Assembly (NCBI RefSeq): GCF_963966145.1
Contig: NC_091046.1
Location: 31,558,001 to 31,622,000 of the forward strand
DNA from: Tenebrio molitor
Taxonomy: Eukaryota > Arthropoda > Insecta > Coleoptera > Tenebrionidae
Direction: 5' to 3'
Length of the DNA stretch: 64,000 bases
A program made the position numbers and the translations under genes. This document shows, in pieces, positions 1 to 12,369 of the stretch (positions are counted from its first letter, which is position 1; every line of letters begins with the position of its first letter). The notes under the pieces are model-generated. The model worked only from the letters and a program-made list of their open reading frames with translations, was not told the DNA's origin and did no database searches.

Positions 1-250
1 CCTGCAGTCTGTTTTCCAATTCTTCCAAAGTGTCCACTGGCTCACGGTATATGAAGTCTTTAAATTGATTCCACAGAAAAAAATCCACTGGCGTGAGATC
101 TGAAGAATTTGGGGGCCAAACTACAGGACCTCCTCGACCGATCCACCTATGCAAATATAGTTCTCCCAGAGCTGCAGCGGTTTTATGGCAGGGCAATAGT
201 AATTATTACGCCTGTTGAGATGCCGATACGCGACATAAACAGACCCCTGT
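1..250 (-). pseudogene. C-terminal fragment of a mariner-like transposase, cut by the window edge
   Basis: Read on the minus strand, the segments RWIGRGGPVVWPP and SDLTPVDFFLWNQFKDFIY appear in frame, followed by EPVDTLEELENRL up to position 1. This is the C-terminal signature of insect IS630/Tc1/mariner-type transposases whose N-terminus carries the IYGEC motif; the aspartate in SDLTPVD is expected to be part of the catalytic triad. The rest of the reading frame would lie before the window. Upstream of about 150 (minus-strand sense) it decays into the inverted repeat described separately. It lies in a Tpr intron and is surely non-functional. The family match is from motif memory, not a search. 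Confidence 0.6.
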
Positions 251-406
251 CAATCATCATTTTCGTTCTATACCTGTCAGTTTACAGGGTAGTACTTGGA
301 CGAATTTACGATTACGGGTTGTACTTGCGGTTTAAACCTATTGTCGGTGTTGTTAACGTTTATACAATGGTACCCTGCCATAAAACCGCTGCAGCTCTGG
401 GAGAAC
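160..406. repeat. Inverted repeat inside the transposase remnant
   Basis: The segment at 160-195 recurs in reverse complement at about 373-406; the shared core is ctgcagctctgggagaac. The spacer is about 180 bp. It suggests two copies of one transposase fragment head to head, or a fold-back derivative. Nothing in the remainder to 1069 could be assigned. Confidence 0.5.
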
Positions 407-1069
407 TTTACCATGTATTCAATACTTGCTGGGTTAACCTTGAATTGCGTGGAGGGGCCCGTCATGCTGAAACCATATTTGTCTCCTCAAGTTTAAATCG
501 ACGTCTTGCAATAATTCCGGAAGATTGTTTTCAAGAAAATCTGAATAATCTTCACCATTTAGACGTCGAGGAAGGCGAAAAGGTCCTGTCTAAAAATACA
601 AACATTAGAAATCTTAGATTAAAAGTGAAATTACTAAAGTTATTACCAAACGGTCATTAATTATTCCAGCTCACACATTAATACTAAATTTTTATTGAAA
701 ACCTCTAACTTTGTAATAATAATTGAATTTTCGGATGAAAAAAATTAGCAAATGACGTGAGCGACAAAATGATTAAAAAAACGTCAGTGTCAAAATAATT
801 AATTCAAAATCACCATTTTTTTACATGGCACGCTTTGGAAATTGTTGCAGTTTTATAGGAAAAATCCTCATTGGTCAAATTAAACAGTTTCTAGCTCTCT
901 AATCCTTGAAGCCTGAACAATTTTTTTGCAGATTTGGATTTCATTAGGGATCACGATTCTGTTATTCATCGGTTTGGTGCCAATTCTGGGACACGCTGTA
1001 TAATCTCACAACGGCAGTGCGGCAACTTGCAAACACTTTGACAGTGCGAGAGTTTAAAAAACGGATAGT

Positions 1070-1462
1070 ATAATCTGTTTCAAAATCAAAAATCCACCAA
1101 CACTGCATTCTACCTCGAAAATACAACCGACAACGTCGCCAACTTTTGTTTTTAGTGTGTTTGCAAGCGTCAGTAAAAAGTGGGGTTATGAAAGAAAACC
1201 ATTGACAGTCATTTAGGTCGTAATTCATCGTGTTTTTTTGTTCTCATTTTATTATATCACTCAAAAGTTATGATATGGTAGCTACCACCTTTTTGTATAT
1301 AATAATTCTTTTGTGTTACGTAAATAAACTCAACAGTTCAATGTTAAATTTTGGCGGAAGGTTGGGCCAACCCAAAAAAATGAAACTTATTCGAGGGATT
1401 TCTTTTTTTTGTGCCAACATAATTCAACAGGTGGTGGATTTTTTATTTTGAAACAGATTATA
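1070..1462. mobile_element. Small TIR/fold-back element
   Basis: The left end at 1070 (ataatctgtttcaaaatc) is mirrored at 1430-1462 (attttgaaacagattat), with matching ccacca/tggtgg inner sequence. It carries no convincing coding sequence. It abuts the 340-bp element that begins at 1467. Confidence 0.5.
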
Positions 1463-1466
1463 TGTA

Positions 1467-1806
1467 CAGTTGCGGCCGTTGAAAACTCAGACACTTTGAC
1501 AACGCCAAACTTTTAGCTTTGTAAATGGTATTGAAAGTGACGTTTCTCAAAATGTCACTCAAACATTATCCACATTAATTTCTCTGGCAATGGCTCTTAT
1601 ACTCACACCGTCCCTCAGTCAAACACACTTTTGCAAATCAGATAATTGCGGCATTTCAAAAGTTACGCGCGATTCTGACCTAATATGTCAAATACTGACA
1701 CTGACTTTATAATCCTTGATGAAAATCCTGTTTACGCTAATCCAATTTCGGAATTTATACAGAGTGTTTAAATCTTTCCTGGCTGAGATTTCAACGGCCG
1801 CAACTG
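1467..1806. mobile_element. 340-bp TIR element, copy 1
   Basis: It begins cagttgcggccgttga and ends tcaacggccgcaactg, flanked by TA on both sides (1465-1466, 1807-1808), as for mariner-type MITEs. A second copy of exactly the same length lies at 45184-45523. No transposase remnant was seen. Confidence 0.85.
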
Positions 1807-1808
1807 TA

Positions 1809-2668
1809 CAATGAGGGACATGGAATCCTGGGCAGTCTGTTATTTCAAAAAGTGTCAATGTAAATGCACCTTTACCGTCATTATGATTGATATTTTCAAA
1901 AGCACTGTTAACTTGGTTATGAGTATGAGCTAAGGTATGGTTTAGAAATTTTGACAACTGAGTGACACATCTGCCCAGTTTTCCGTGTCCCCAATAGTAT
2001 ACAGTATACCGATATTATCAGAAATGGTTCACTTTCTTAAAGTTGAAAATGTGTATTTACGATTTATTATTAGAACACATCTATATTTATTGCTAATGCA
2101 ATATTTTTATATGCCACTTCTTTAAAATCATTTTGTTGATCCGTTTACATATGAATTGGCCAATTTCAATTATTATGTTATGTACCATGAAAGTTACGGA
2201 ATTTTAATATTTTCCATAGAAACGGTTACGTGTAGGTACGCTAGCAATAAATTCAATTTAAAAAACATTATTGAAAAGGTGGAAAAAATGAAGGAAATTC
2301 GAATCGTACAGTGTGTTGAAAGGTTCTAGGCACTGTACGATAAGTCTTCCAAAGACTTTGAGGACGGTGTGACGAAGGAAATGATTTGGAGTAGCTGATT
2401 TATCCATGTTTTTGTAACGCGTTTTTTTTTTTCGTGGTTTCTTCTTTCTTTATTACGACCTGTCTCGTGTAAGACCACAGCCCAGGCAGCTTCTAAAACC
2501 ACGTTTTCACAAAACATATTTGACAATTAGTTTGACACTTAAAAAGTCAACAATCATATCACGTTTTGTCATGAACTATAAATTGAATTTTAAACTTTAT
2601 GTTATGTTTATGATTTTTGACTATGTTATGCTATATGTATACGGAACTATAAATCGTGCTTTAGACTA
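1809..2668. other. AT-rich Tpr intron sequence, nothing assigned
   Basis: No reading frame, repeat or signal that I can support. The short open frame at 2326-2526 on the minus strand has low-complexity content and no recognisable domain. Confidence 0.5.
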
Positions 2669-3190
2669 ATGCCGCGTTTACACTATGCGAATGTTGCTTA
2701 CACAAGTATTGTTTTCAAGTAAAGAGCGATCAAATTAATTTGTAATCGAGTTATCCATGAATCTGAAATCGTATGTCGTTACTTGAACTTCACGCTCCAA
2801 TAAACACAGCTTGAAACACAGGTTAGATTTCGACATATCAAATATCAATCGCAAATGATATACGGATTCAAATCCATGGATTACTCGATAGTTGGACAAA
2901 ATATTGATAAATAAATTTAAAAAATTAAACTAAATTCAGAAGCACAAATTCCGTGATCCTATTTGGTAACTTGAATTGCCCCCCATTATAAATTTACTCA
3001 CCCACAAATATTTTTTATTTATATACAAACTGCTAGCTGCTGTAAAAGTAGAGAGTTTCTCTACTTGACTTGCGTATAAGTTTTACTTGTACAACTACTT
3101 AAACAAGTACCTGCAAAGCCGTTGACACTATGCCATTCAGTGAAAGCAAGTACTTGTGTAAGTAAAACTGGCATAGTGTTAACTTGGCAT
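2669..3190. mobile_element. TIR element in the Tpr intron
   Basis: The left end reads atgccgcgtttacactatgc with cttacacaagta following; the right end is its approximate reverse complement (gcatagtgttaacttggcat). About 40 bp of each end match. It ends only about 80 bp before the acceptor of the first visible Tpr exon. It contains the repeat listed at 2722-2900. Confidence 0.65.
2722..2900. repeat. Interspersed palindromic repeat, copy 1
   Basis: The segment gagcgatcaaattaatttg with cgagttatccatg recurs as an inverted copy at 41770-41955. Inside each copy the two ends (gagttatccatg and catggattactcg) form a fold-back. It is probably a separate MITE inserted in the larger element. Confidence 0.6.
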
Positions 3191-3270
3191 ATGCCAAATG
3201 CTTTTGATCTAGCCCACTCTATTTAGTAATTAGAAGATTATTTTATTAAGAAGTGATAAATTTTTGTTAG

Positions 3271-6200
3271 GTTCAACAACTTTTGAAACACGCAACAGAT
3301 CAGTACGGAGAATTAGAGACAAAACACAAGGAAACGGAATTAACTCATGAAGAAATTTTAGCCAAAAAGAACGAGTGTATAGCAATGTTGAAAAAAGAAT
3401 TAGAAGTTTCCAAAGAGCTCCTTGATAATTGTAAACAAGATCAAATACATAAAGACATCGAAGGTATGAACATGTGGTTTTAATTATTCGTTCAATATTA
3501 AAGAGACTTTGTTAGGTTTGTCTCCTACAGCTGCTTCCGCTTCTCGTTTGTTGAAGTCAGGTATGACCATAACAGAAATCTATGCACAGTACGTAACTAT
3601 TTCTGAAAGACTGGTCGACATGGAAAAAGAAAATGCACAATTGAAGAATTATATCAACAGCATCGTTCATGAAGTTGAAGAAAAAGGTCCTCTTATAAAA
3701 AAATTAAGAGAGGATTACAGTAATACATTGGATGCCAACGAGACGTTAAAAAATTCGAACGATCAGCTACTGAATGAAATTCATCAACTTCGTGACACAA
3801 ATGCTCAGTGTTCTAGACTCGAGGAAGCACTTGCAAGAGAGAATGTGCGATACAAGAAAGAAGTGGCGGATTTGAGCCGTCAGGTGTGTCATTTATTGCA
3901 AGAAATAGAAAATTCTCGCGTTGGATCTTCATCTACTTCAACAGACATGGACCTAAGTGACAGTGTTAGTTCGGCCGATATCATTACGAAGAAACTAGTT
4001 ACTTTTAATGATATCTCTGAGTTGCAAAAGAATAATCAAAAACTGCTTGCCATAGTTCGCGAATTAACTGAACGTCAAGAAGAAGCGGAATCATTCGATC
4101 CCGCCGCTATTTCAGACTTAAAAATGAAAGTCGATCATTTACGAGAATCTCAGAGTGAGCTTCTTGAAGAACGTGATCGACAAAATAAAATGATGATGAC
4201 ATTAAGCAATCAAAGGGATATGTATAAAAACTTGTATACGCAAGCTATTAAAGCAACGGGAGAGGAAGTTCCATCACAATTAGAAACTTCATTTGGTTTG
4301 AGGGACTCCGCGGGAGATAATGACAAAATTCAAAATGATAATGAATCTCAAGGTGATGATAAAGTTCAAGAACTGATGACTCAAATAGAAAACTACAAGA
4401 AGAAAATCGAACATCTGAAAAATGAGAACGAGACATATCGCAAGGAAAAATCTGCAAATGAAAAAATATTGTTGGAACAACTTGAAAATATGAGAGGAGA
4501 AATTAAAGAATTGGTTAAAGCTAATTGTAAGTTATCTTCACAAGTAGAAAATAATGAAGAGAAGTTCAAAGTATCACAGAATAATGTAGAGATTTATAAA
4601 AAACAAATCAACGCATTGGAGAAACAAAATAAAATTTACAATGAAACAGTAATTAAACACGAACAAGCTATTACATATCTCAAAGATGAGACAATGCAGT
4701 CACAGACCAAATTATCAAGAGCAGAAGTGATGCTGGCAAATCTTCAGAAAGAAAATGCTCTTTTGAAAGATGCTGAAATGCGTTTGGTCAAAGAGAGAGA
4801 AAGCATGAAGCGCGAATCTCTCAATCAAAATATGATACAGACCAATATAGAGTTGATCAAAGCAACCTTAGAAAGAACAGACGCTGAAGGAAAGCTTAGG
4901 TTAGAAGCAAGGCTGGATGAAGCTCATCGTGAATGTGCTGCTTTAAGACGACGTCTTCAAGAAGAACAGGATCGTTTTAGACAATTATCGGAACATTTAG
5001 AAAGTCAAGCTCAACTTGCCCAACAACGGATGACTGAAGAAAAAACTGAAGCCGATAAATTGCGTAAAGAGTTAGCAAACAATAGAGATGAACTTATACA
5101 AAAAGCTAATCAGATCGAAGATTTAACGAAGAAACTGAAAACGTCGGTTTTCGTTATACCAGAATCGAACATAGACGGGCACAGAATTTGCGAATTAGAA
5201 CAGCAGGTAAATGATTACAAAGCAGAGATTGACGCTTTGAAATCTAAGTTAAAAACAACGAAAGAAGCTTCGGAACAGTATTTCAATGTTGCCAGCACTG
5301 CAGAAAATCAAATGAAGATTTTAATGGAGCAACAAAAAGAGTGTGAACTAAAACTAGAAAATCAGAAGACCGTAATCAAACAGTTGCAAGAAAAATGTGC
5401 TGAACTCGAAGGTGAATTATCTTTACAAATGGACGATCAAGACATCGCAAACGCAAGTACTCGTACCAAATCCAATCAGTTGGAAGAAGAATTAAATGTT
5501 AAAACTATGGATCTGCAAACGGCAAGAGAACAACTAGAAAATGCACGAAATGAAAATAAATCGTTAGTAGAAAATCTCAAGGCTGTTGAAAATAAATATG
5601 CAAGAGAAGTAATGTTACATTCAACCGATCTGCAGATGTTGACTGATTTGAAATCTGAATTAGAGAAAGCCACTAATGAATTAAACGACGTGAAAAAAGA
5701 TCGAGATTGCGCTTTGGAAGCTCTTAACCAAAATAAATCAAGTTGGAACGATCAAGAAAAAATAATACAAAAAGAAAAGGAAGAAATTGAGAAAAGATTT
5801 AAGGATCTGGATGCTCAGAATAGTCTGTTACTGGATCAAATTCAGGCTTTTAATACACAATTGTCGTTAATTCAAGCACAAGCAAGTTCCGATCAAAATC
5901 AATCCAGTGGTGATGTTTCCTTAAATAGGTCATTTACAGAAGATGAAATGAAGTCTGAACAGTTACTAACAATTATAAAATATTTGCGACAAGAAAAGGA
6001 CATATCTGTGAGCAAAGCAGAAATAATAGAAGCCGAATATGAAAGACTAAAATCTCAGTATGAATTGTTATCAAAACAACTAACTGAAACCAAAGCAGTG
6101 GTTGAAGCAGAACGGCAGAAATCAGAAGTATCGATGGTTACTGCAGCCAAGCATGCTGAAGTACTGCGGAAAGTTGAAACCTTAAATGCGATTACAGATA

Positions 6201-9200
6201 GTAATAGAGCCTTGCGTCAGGAAAGAGATTCGTTGAGATCACAAATTGATGAATTAAAGGAACGTTCCGATAATTTGGCAACTGAATTAGCCCCAATTCA
6301 AGAGAAAAATAGAGAACTGAGTATCAAAGCGGAAGCTATGCAAACAGAGAACATTTCATTGAGAGGGGAATGTACAAGGTGGAGACAGAGAGCACAAATG
6401 TTGATTGAGAAATCAAATAGAACGAGTCCTGAAGACTGGAAAAAATTACAAAATGAACGTGAAACTCTTGCTAAACAACTAACTATAGAAAGAGGTAATG
6501 TTGCAAAAATTACTGATGAAGTAAACACCTTAAAACATGAAAAGAACAAATTAGAGGAACAAACGAAAAATTTGAAATCTCAAAATAATACCCAAAGTGA
6601 AGAAATTAATCGGTTAAAAGAAGATTTTGGCTCTTTACAAAATCAACTGCAACAACTCGCACAAACACTAGAACAGACCCAGGAACGTAACAAACAAATA
6701 TTGGAGGAAAATAGATTGCTTACTGAGCATACTGCTGGAAAGGATGTAAATATAACGGAACTTAAAAATAATTTGACCCAAATTCGTAAGATTGCTAAAA
6801 AATATAAGATACAGTGTGAAGATCAAATCAATGAAATTAAAACTCTGAAAGAAGAAAAGGAATTAAAAGAAAGCGAGCAAAGTTCAAATGAAAGACAATT
6901 ACAAGATCAGCGCACAGAATTGGAAGAAAAGATAGTCCAAATGGAAGAAAGCAGTAAAGAGGCTACCGAAAAACTGAACCAACAAATAGCGGCGTTAACT
7001 GATGAAAATGATAATTATAAAAAAGAAATAGAAAATCTCAAACAAGGAGCTTTAGACAGAGAAGAAAAGTTCAAAAATCTATTTAAAAATGCTAAAGAAC
7101 GCATAGTAACTTTAACTGAACAAGTTAACGCTTTGAGAAGTCAGCTTGGTAACCAGGAAAGTTCAGGGTCAACAAATGAAAATGTAGAAGAAGGTAGTAG
7201 CACTGGAAACAACAGTGATCTTTTAATGAAAATTGATAATCTAGAAAAAGAGAAGGCCAATATTTTAGCTGATAAAAGGCAAGAAAATGAAAAATATTCC
7301 TCAGAAATAGAATCATTAATGCAGAAAGTCACCCAATTGCAACGACAACTTGGTCAGCAAGGTTCTAAACCCAGTACTAGTTCAGGTTCATCTGAAAAAC
7401 CGGCCAGTGAGCCACCAACAGCAAATATTAAACCGATGGCGGGTATGTTACTTTAGTTCAAAAAGATGAAAGAACACATATATATTTTTTTAGGACATTC
7501 AACAAATACTCAAACACAATCAGTACCAATTCATCCATGGCGCAGCGGTGAAACTCCACTAGCTAGTATTAGACCAATGTCACAACAGCTACGAACTGTT
7601 ACTGTTTTACCAACAAGTCAGAGTCCTAGTGCTGTCATGGTTCCTCCACAACAGCAGGTATGGCAAAGATTAAATCAAGAAAATAAAAATAGTTATCTTC
7701 ATATTTTGAAATGCAGGTGCATACAACTGGTTCCAGCACAATAGAGGCACTTTCTAGTAGTAGCCCCACGAGTTCTCACACAGACTATGTTCCTGCCACA
7801 AGTTCCGCTAGTCCGGCAATGTTGGGCCCAAGGCAGGTTGTCGTTCCTCCAACTCAGTCATCTCAAGATACAGAAGATGAAGAGGCGAATATGCAGGTAT
7901 TGTGTTGTTTTTTTGCCATTTTATCATTTCTTTTCAAGCATGTACCACTCTCAGGTACAGACCGCTCCCCAACAACAAGCTGTAGCTCTAGTTCTTCCGA
8001 GAGTTGAACCACCAAGCAGTGGACCAACACAAGAACAAGGAACTAGTAGTAGTAGTAGCTCAAATACTGTGACGACCACACAAGCTGGTTTAAAACGCCA
8101 AAGAGATTCTGACACTGACCCGACAGATGAACAAACAAAAGTTCAGCAGCAAAATAAAAGAAGTAGAGTTCAGCAAACTGGAACAGTGAGTGACAGCGGT
8201 TTAGAAGTAGAATATCAAGTGCCAACCAGTAGTCAAAGAGATCACGATGATGATAACGTCATAGTCGTTGAAAGCGACGAGGAAGGTGGAGCTGATGAAG
8301 GAGAAGGTGCAGATGATGAACCAGATGACCCTGACACTGAAGGGTATGATATGGAAGGAATGGTACGTTATTGTTATGTTAAAGTCAAATTTATATTTTA
8401 AGTTTAAACATTCAGGAGCAAGATAATTATGAGGACGCCGATTGTCAAGATGTTGAAGAAGAGGAAGGGGGAAATGAAGTTGAAGTAATCGAAGACTCGA
8501 GTGAGGTTCCAAATCAAAGTGAAAGATCTTTACAAGAAGGTAGTTCTCAAGAAGAAAACGTAGAACCAACTCAACCAGAAGCCACTAGTAGTGGAACAGA
8601 TGGTATGTTAAATAGGTGTAAGTTTTGGTGTTGGTAGTAAGTAAAAAGTATTACCTATATTAATGGCGATTAAATTTTGTGACCATTTAAGTATATTTTA
8701 GTTTTATTTTTTGTATTTCATGTTTTTTATTTTTGAAACTTTGCTTTAAGGGGGCCCTGGTGGTGTAACCTTATCCCAAGCCTCGACATCAGTGTCCATG
8801 ACAATGCCCTCCCTCTCACGAACCAGACCTATAGCCCCACTCCCATCTAGACAACAACAATCTCATCTGTTGTTGTCACACGGTCTGGAAGAGGGCGGCG
8901 ATGATAGTATTGTTCCATCAACGCCCACATTATTTGTACCGAGAAGATCTGACGGTTTCGGTGAGGCCGTTAGTTCTCCTCACGTGCCTACAAGCGGGAG
9001 GTTTACTTTTAACGAGAGTATTCCTCCGAACACTGCCGGTTCTAGCGAGGTCGTTCCCGAGCAGACTTTAGAAGTCACAAATATGGACGAGAACAGTATG
9101 GACTATTAACATTGTCAATTCTATATTTTCTAATAATCGTTTTTCTTTGTTGTAGGCACTGGCAGAAGCGTTCCTAGTACACCTTTACAAGCGTCACCCC

Positions 9201-10336
9201 AAGAACCTGTACCCGGAGGCGAAGAACAAAGTACCAGTCAGACAACACAATCGGACGGTAAGTTAAGACATTTTTAAATCATTTACTTAATGCTCTACTG
9301 GACAGTAACCTCATACGTTCTGACCATAAATGCAATATATCCTAGGCAAATTGCAGTTATGTTACTCGTAGAAATCTAAATATTGCTTTTAATATTATAA
9401 TTTTTAAAAATGTGCTGCATTTTATTATATGAATTCATTTTCAAATGGCTAATGTTAACATTTTTAAAGTATTAAATTTTACAACTGATGAACAGAATTT
9501 TGCGCAGTCGGCTGTTTCGAAAAGCGATTATCAATAATATTGGTTCACTAATAATAGTACAGCATCTTTATTTAGTTACTTAACATGGGTTATAATTATT
9601 TTATAAGTCTATTTTATAAGAAATATATTTTTATAACTATGTATATATTCATTAATTGTTATTGGTGTGGTGAATAAATATTTGAGAAATTATATTGTTA
9701 GATTTAGTTGCGAATAAAGTAGTGAGAATAAAAGGCCGATATTACAGCTGAAATACCTTCTATTACTGTGAGTGGTGCCGATGATGACGAACCAGCAGCT
9801 GAAGGCAGTTCAGAAGAATGCATGGGTCCACCAAGTATCGCTGGTACATCAACTGAGGGTGCTCAAGAAACTGGGCAACCAGAGGAGTCTGAAGGTTACG
9901 ACGGGGTAACGCTTAGATTTATACGTGTTTTGAATAAGAACTAATATTATTACTAACCCCAGGTTAGTTCTGAAGGTGAAAAACAACCAAGTACCGAAGA
10001 TGGGGAAGAAGAAGGAAGAGAAGCTGAAGCTTCTCCCAGTACGAACACTAGATCTAGGACAACTCGAGGAGGTTCAGGAGGTCGACGTTCAGTTAGGCAA
10101 ATGAGTTCTCGTGGAATGACTAGATCAGGACCTACCCCTATTGTTTGGGGTGATCAAAGAAACGCCCCCCAGCGACATTCAGGTCAGTTTTAAATTTAAA
10201 AAAAAGAGAAGCATGAAATAACTAGAAATATTCAATAGATGGGCCAAGAGGAAGACCTAATATTCAGTCAAATTATTCACCCCGAGCAGCGAGACGTGCT
10301 AGAGGTAGAGCTCAGCGCCCCTATGGAAGGTTTTAA
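3271..10336 (+). CDS. Tpr: Nucleoprotein TPR/Megator (nuclear pore basket), 5' partial
   Basis: Structural protein of the nuclear pore basket, which in this family also takes part in mRNA export quality control and spindle checkpoint scaffolding. Exons: 3271-3463, 3516-7442, 7494-7657, 7717-7896, 7955-8362, 8416-8602, 8751-9095, 9156-9257, 9748-9905, 9963-10182, 10239-10336. All join in frame through GT-AG introns and total 1,993 codons plus TAA at 10334. The start of exon 3516 encodes LSPTAASASRLLKSGM, matching the conserved human TPR segment around MSPTAAAVAKIVKPGM. Residues ~1-1340 are heptad-rich coiled coil. Family landmarks include IIKYLRQEKDI, RWRQRAQMLIEKS and IRKIAKKYK. Known orthologues have about 2,350 residues, so ~340 N-terminal residues are missing; their exons must lie before the window. 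The donor after 9095 (ACA|GTATGG) is weaker than the rest but restores frame. The reading frame is intact. Confidence 0.95.
7494..10336 (+). other. Tpr: Tpr C-terminal tail exons (unstructured, acidic, RG-rich end)
   Basis: These nine exons encode about 620 residues of the tail that projects from the basket in this family. In order: a proline/serine/glutamine segment with VPIHPWRSGETPLASIRPM (7496 on); ALVLPRVEPPSSGP and a basic cluster near KRQRDSD and KRSRV (exon 7955), likely the nuclear localisation region; the acidic run VIVVESDEEGG to EPDDPDTEGYDMEGM ending at 8362; PSTPTLFVPRRSDGFGEAVS (exon 8751), a well-conserved insect tail motif; and an arginine/glycine-rich terminus ending QRPYGRF. 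Several exons share phase 1 junctions, which makes in-frame skipping possible. The intron 9258-9747 (490 bp) is the only long one here and holds no feature I recognise. Confidence 0.85.
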
Positions 10337-10728
10337 GTATAATAATTACATTTAATATTAGCATTCCAACTAATGTGCGTTTGAAATTTATACATAGAAT
10401 GTAGACTATAGTTTTATATGTTTTTTTTAATTATTTTTTATATTGAGTTCAGTGTAAAAAGTTTTATCTTTAGGTAGGACTTAAATGTAAAAATACACGT
10501 ATACTGAAACTTCTTGACTGACTGGAAAATTAATTGTTCAGTATCAATTAACTTCAAGAAGTGTTAATTTAAGCTTTTTGTGTTATTTTGTTCACAATAG
10601 AAAGTTTTCGTCATCATGTGCGTATTTTTGCTACCTAGTTAACATTTCTGTTATGGGAAAATTATTATATTACATATCAATAGTACCACTTCGAAATTTG
10701 TTGATTATCTAAAATAATAATGGACATA
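10337..10728 (+). other. Tpr 3' untranslated and downstream region
   Basis: AT-rich sequence following the Tpr stop codon. I found no canonical AATAAA before the next element at 10729, so the polyadenylation site is not placed. Confidence 0.4.
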
Positions 10729-11071
10729 CTCTCGTATCAAAAATGAATTACTCCCTAGGATTTAGGGATATTCGTTACTAGGTTGCCATAAATTTGATTA
10801 GGTTGGAGGCTATGTGATTTCTGGTGACAAACAAAAGATATCCCAAAAATGTAAGACAGCAAATTAATTGTAACAGTGATAGATGACTTTTCGTTTCACA
10901 ATCAATTTTGGTTACTGGCGGCATATTCATTTGGATTTAACCTCTCAATTCAAAGTAACCAATCTTAGGCATTCAAAATAACTTTTGAAAATTCTAGTTA
11001 CACACAACATGAAAAACGTTATTTCCCTAAAAGTTCGAATTCTAGGGAGTAATCCATTTTTGACACGAGAG
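10729..11071. mobile_element. TIR element (ctctcgt family), copy 1
   Basis: Ends ctctcgtatcaaaaatgaat and its reverse complement (atttttgacacgagag), with TA at 10727-10728 and 11072-11073. A second copy lies at 20938-21298, which has an extra 18-bp segment near 21085. Inside is a copy of ggatttagggatattcg shared by both. Confidence 0.85.
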
Positions 11072-11110
11072 TACACAACTATAGAGATATGTACACAACT
11101 ATAGAGATGT
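11071..11110 (+). repeat. Two tandem copies of a 20-bp unit
   Basis: The 20 bp gtacacaactatagagatat at 11071-11090 repeat at 11091-11110 with one change. They sit exactly on the right border of the preceding element, which suggests a duplication during insertion or excision repair. Confidence 0.8.
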
Positions 11111-11138
11111 TTTTCTTACATTGATGACTGTATAGATG

Positions 11139-11309
11139 AACCCGTAATTTCCCAACTCGGCACCCCTCACTATGCACCACTTTTGGTCACGTGTTAGGTC
11201 AGGTCAAGTCAAGTCGGGTTTTAAGTCCTTAATGTAGGATTAATTTGTTGATAATTGACAATTTTTACAAGTGGTGCATAGTGGGGGGTGCCGAGTCGGG
11301 AAATTATCT
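11139..11309. mobile_element. Small TIR element of about 170 bp
   Basis: The left arm reads aatttcccaactcggcaccc with ctatgcaccactt; the right arm is its near reverse complement (aagtggtgcatag, gggtgccgagtcgggaaatt). No coding sequence. It would form a strong hairpin. Confidence 0.75.
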
Positions 11310-11858
11310 CTTCGTCTGTATAGACATTAATTTCAACTTTTTCAACTCATTTTGCAATTTTCAAAATTATTCTTACAAAAGAAATAGTTTTTAGAATATT
11401 GATTCTTGAAAATACAACAGCATTTTTGAGTGAAACCAGAATTAAATGCAGACATTAATAAATTAATTATAACCAAATACGGTCCTTCAGTAAATTTAAA
11501 AGTATAAATATAGAGAAAATCAGAATTATAGCTTCAATAGTTGAATTAAGACAGAGACAGAGAAATGTAGTTTTTGGGACTACACTTCAACTACGTATAA
11601 AGGCCGTTTGCAAAGTTCGGTCCTATTAAAAAAAAGTTGTAGATGACCATTTCTTATGCCCCAAAATGTCCTCTACAAGATAGTATAGGTCTGATTTAGT
11701 TATACCTCGGTATCACCTACCCTCAGAAATAAGCAAGCTATAATGCATTCATTTTTGTAATGACGAACTAACTGTAACTTTTTTTTGTTAGATTTTTTTA
11801 CAAAATTAATGAAAATTCGACAGTTGGCAATGATTTAAATTGTCATATTATTGTCTTA

Positions 11859-12062
11859 TTGTCACCAGAGATAATTGTCACTGCCAAAATGAATGAATTT
11901 CCAAAAGGGAGTAAAGTATCAATAAACAAGCAGACGAAGCAGCACATTTTTAAGACTTTCATCAAAATAAAAGACATTTCTCATGGAGATAATGGAAACG
12001 TAAAGTGCAAAACTGTAGAAACAGTGGCGGATGTTTTTTCGGTAAATCCTAATCTAAAATAA
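11859..12062 (+). CDS. Unrecognised short open frame, possibly a transposon fragment
   Basis: Open frame of about 67 codons containing FPKGSKVSINKQTKQHIF and CKTVETVADVFSV. The layout (a basic, helix-forming stretch followed by a segment that looks like the start of a helix-turn-helix) resembles the N-terminus of insect IS630-type transposase genes, but I cannot name the family. It lacks partners nearby: the next 280 bp to 12337 contain no continuation that I can read. The surrounding 11310-11858 has no other feature. Treat as a guess; it may be a chance frame. Confidence 0.2.
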   Translation: MSPEIIVTAKMNEFPKGSKVSINKQTKQHIFKTFIKIKDISHGDNGNVKCKTVETVADVFSVNPNLK

Positions 12063-12337
12063 AACTCTCCCTAAGTGCTGTACAGGCTTCAGTCCCAGAA
12101 GTATGTACAAAATTTTAAATGAAGAACAAGAACAAGGCTTATGGGAAACTTTAGCATCCATAACATATACGCTTGCCCGATATCGTTTTCTGTCTACTGG
12201 CTCTGCATTAAATTTAAATATGTGTAAGCATTAAATCATTAAATTTCAATTCATTTTGATTATTCATTTTATCTTAATAAAAAAACTTCATTCAATTCAG
12301 CTAATAAGTTAACACAACATTTATTGACTCTGAGGCG

Positions 12338-12361
12338 GTACGAAGTTCGCCGGGTCAGCTA
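12338..12361 (+). mobile_element. Possible Helitron-type 3' terminus
   Basis: The sequence cgaagttcgccgggtcag followed by CTAG and T fits the Helitron end rule (short hairpin, CTRR, insertion before T), and an end of this appearance is common in insect genomes. No 5' terminus or Rep/helicase coding was found. Confidence 0.3.
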
Positions 12362-12369
12362 GTAATATT

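Noticed and set aside
109..660. 183-codon plus-strand frame
   Set aside because: It runs antisense to a clear transposase C-terminus and through an inverted repeat, which explains its length.
1..3270. N-terminal Tpr exons
   Set aside because: No frame in this interval shows coiled-coil coding that would join to the phase 0 acceptor at 3271.
8201..8569. Minus-strand frame opposite Tpr exons
   Set aside because: A shadow of the acidic, GAA/GAT-rich coding strand.
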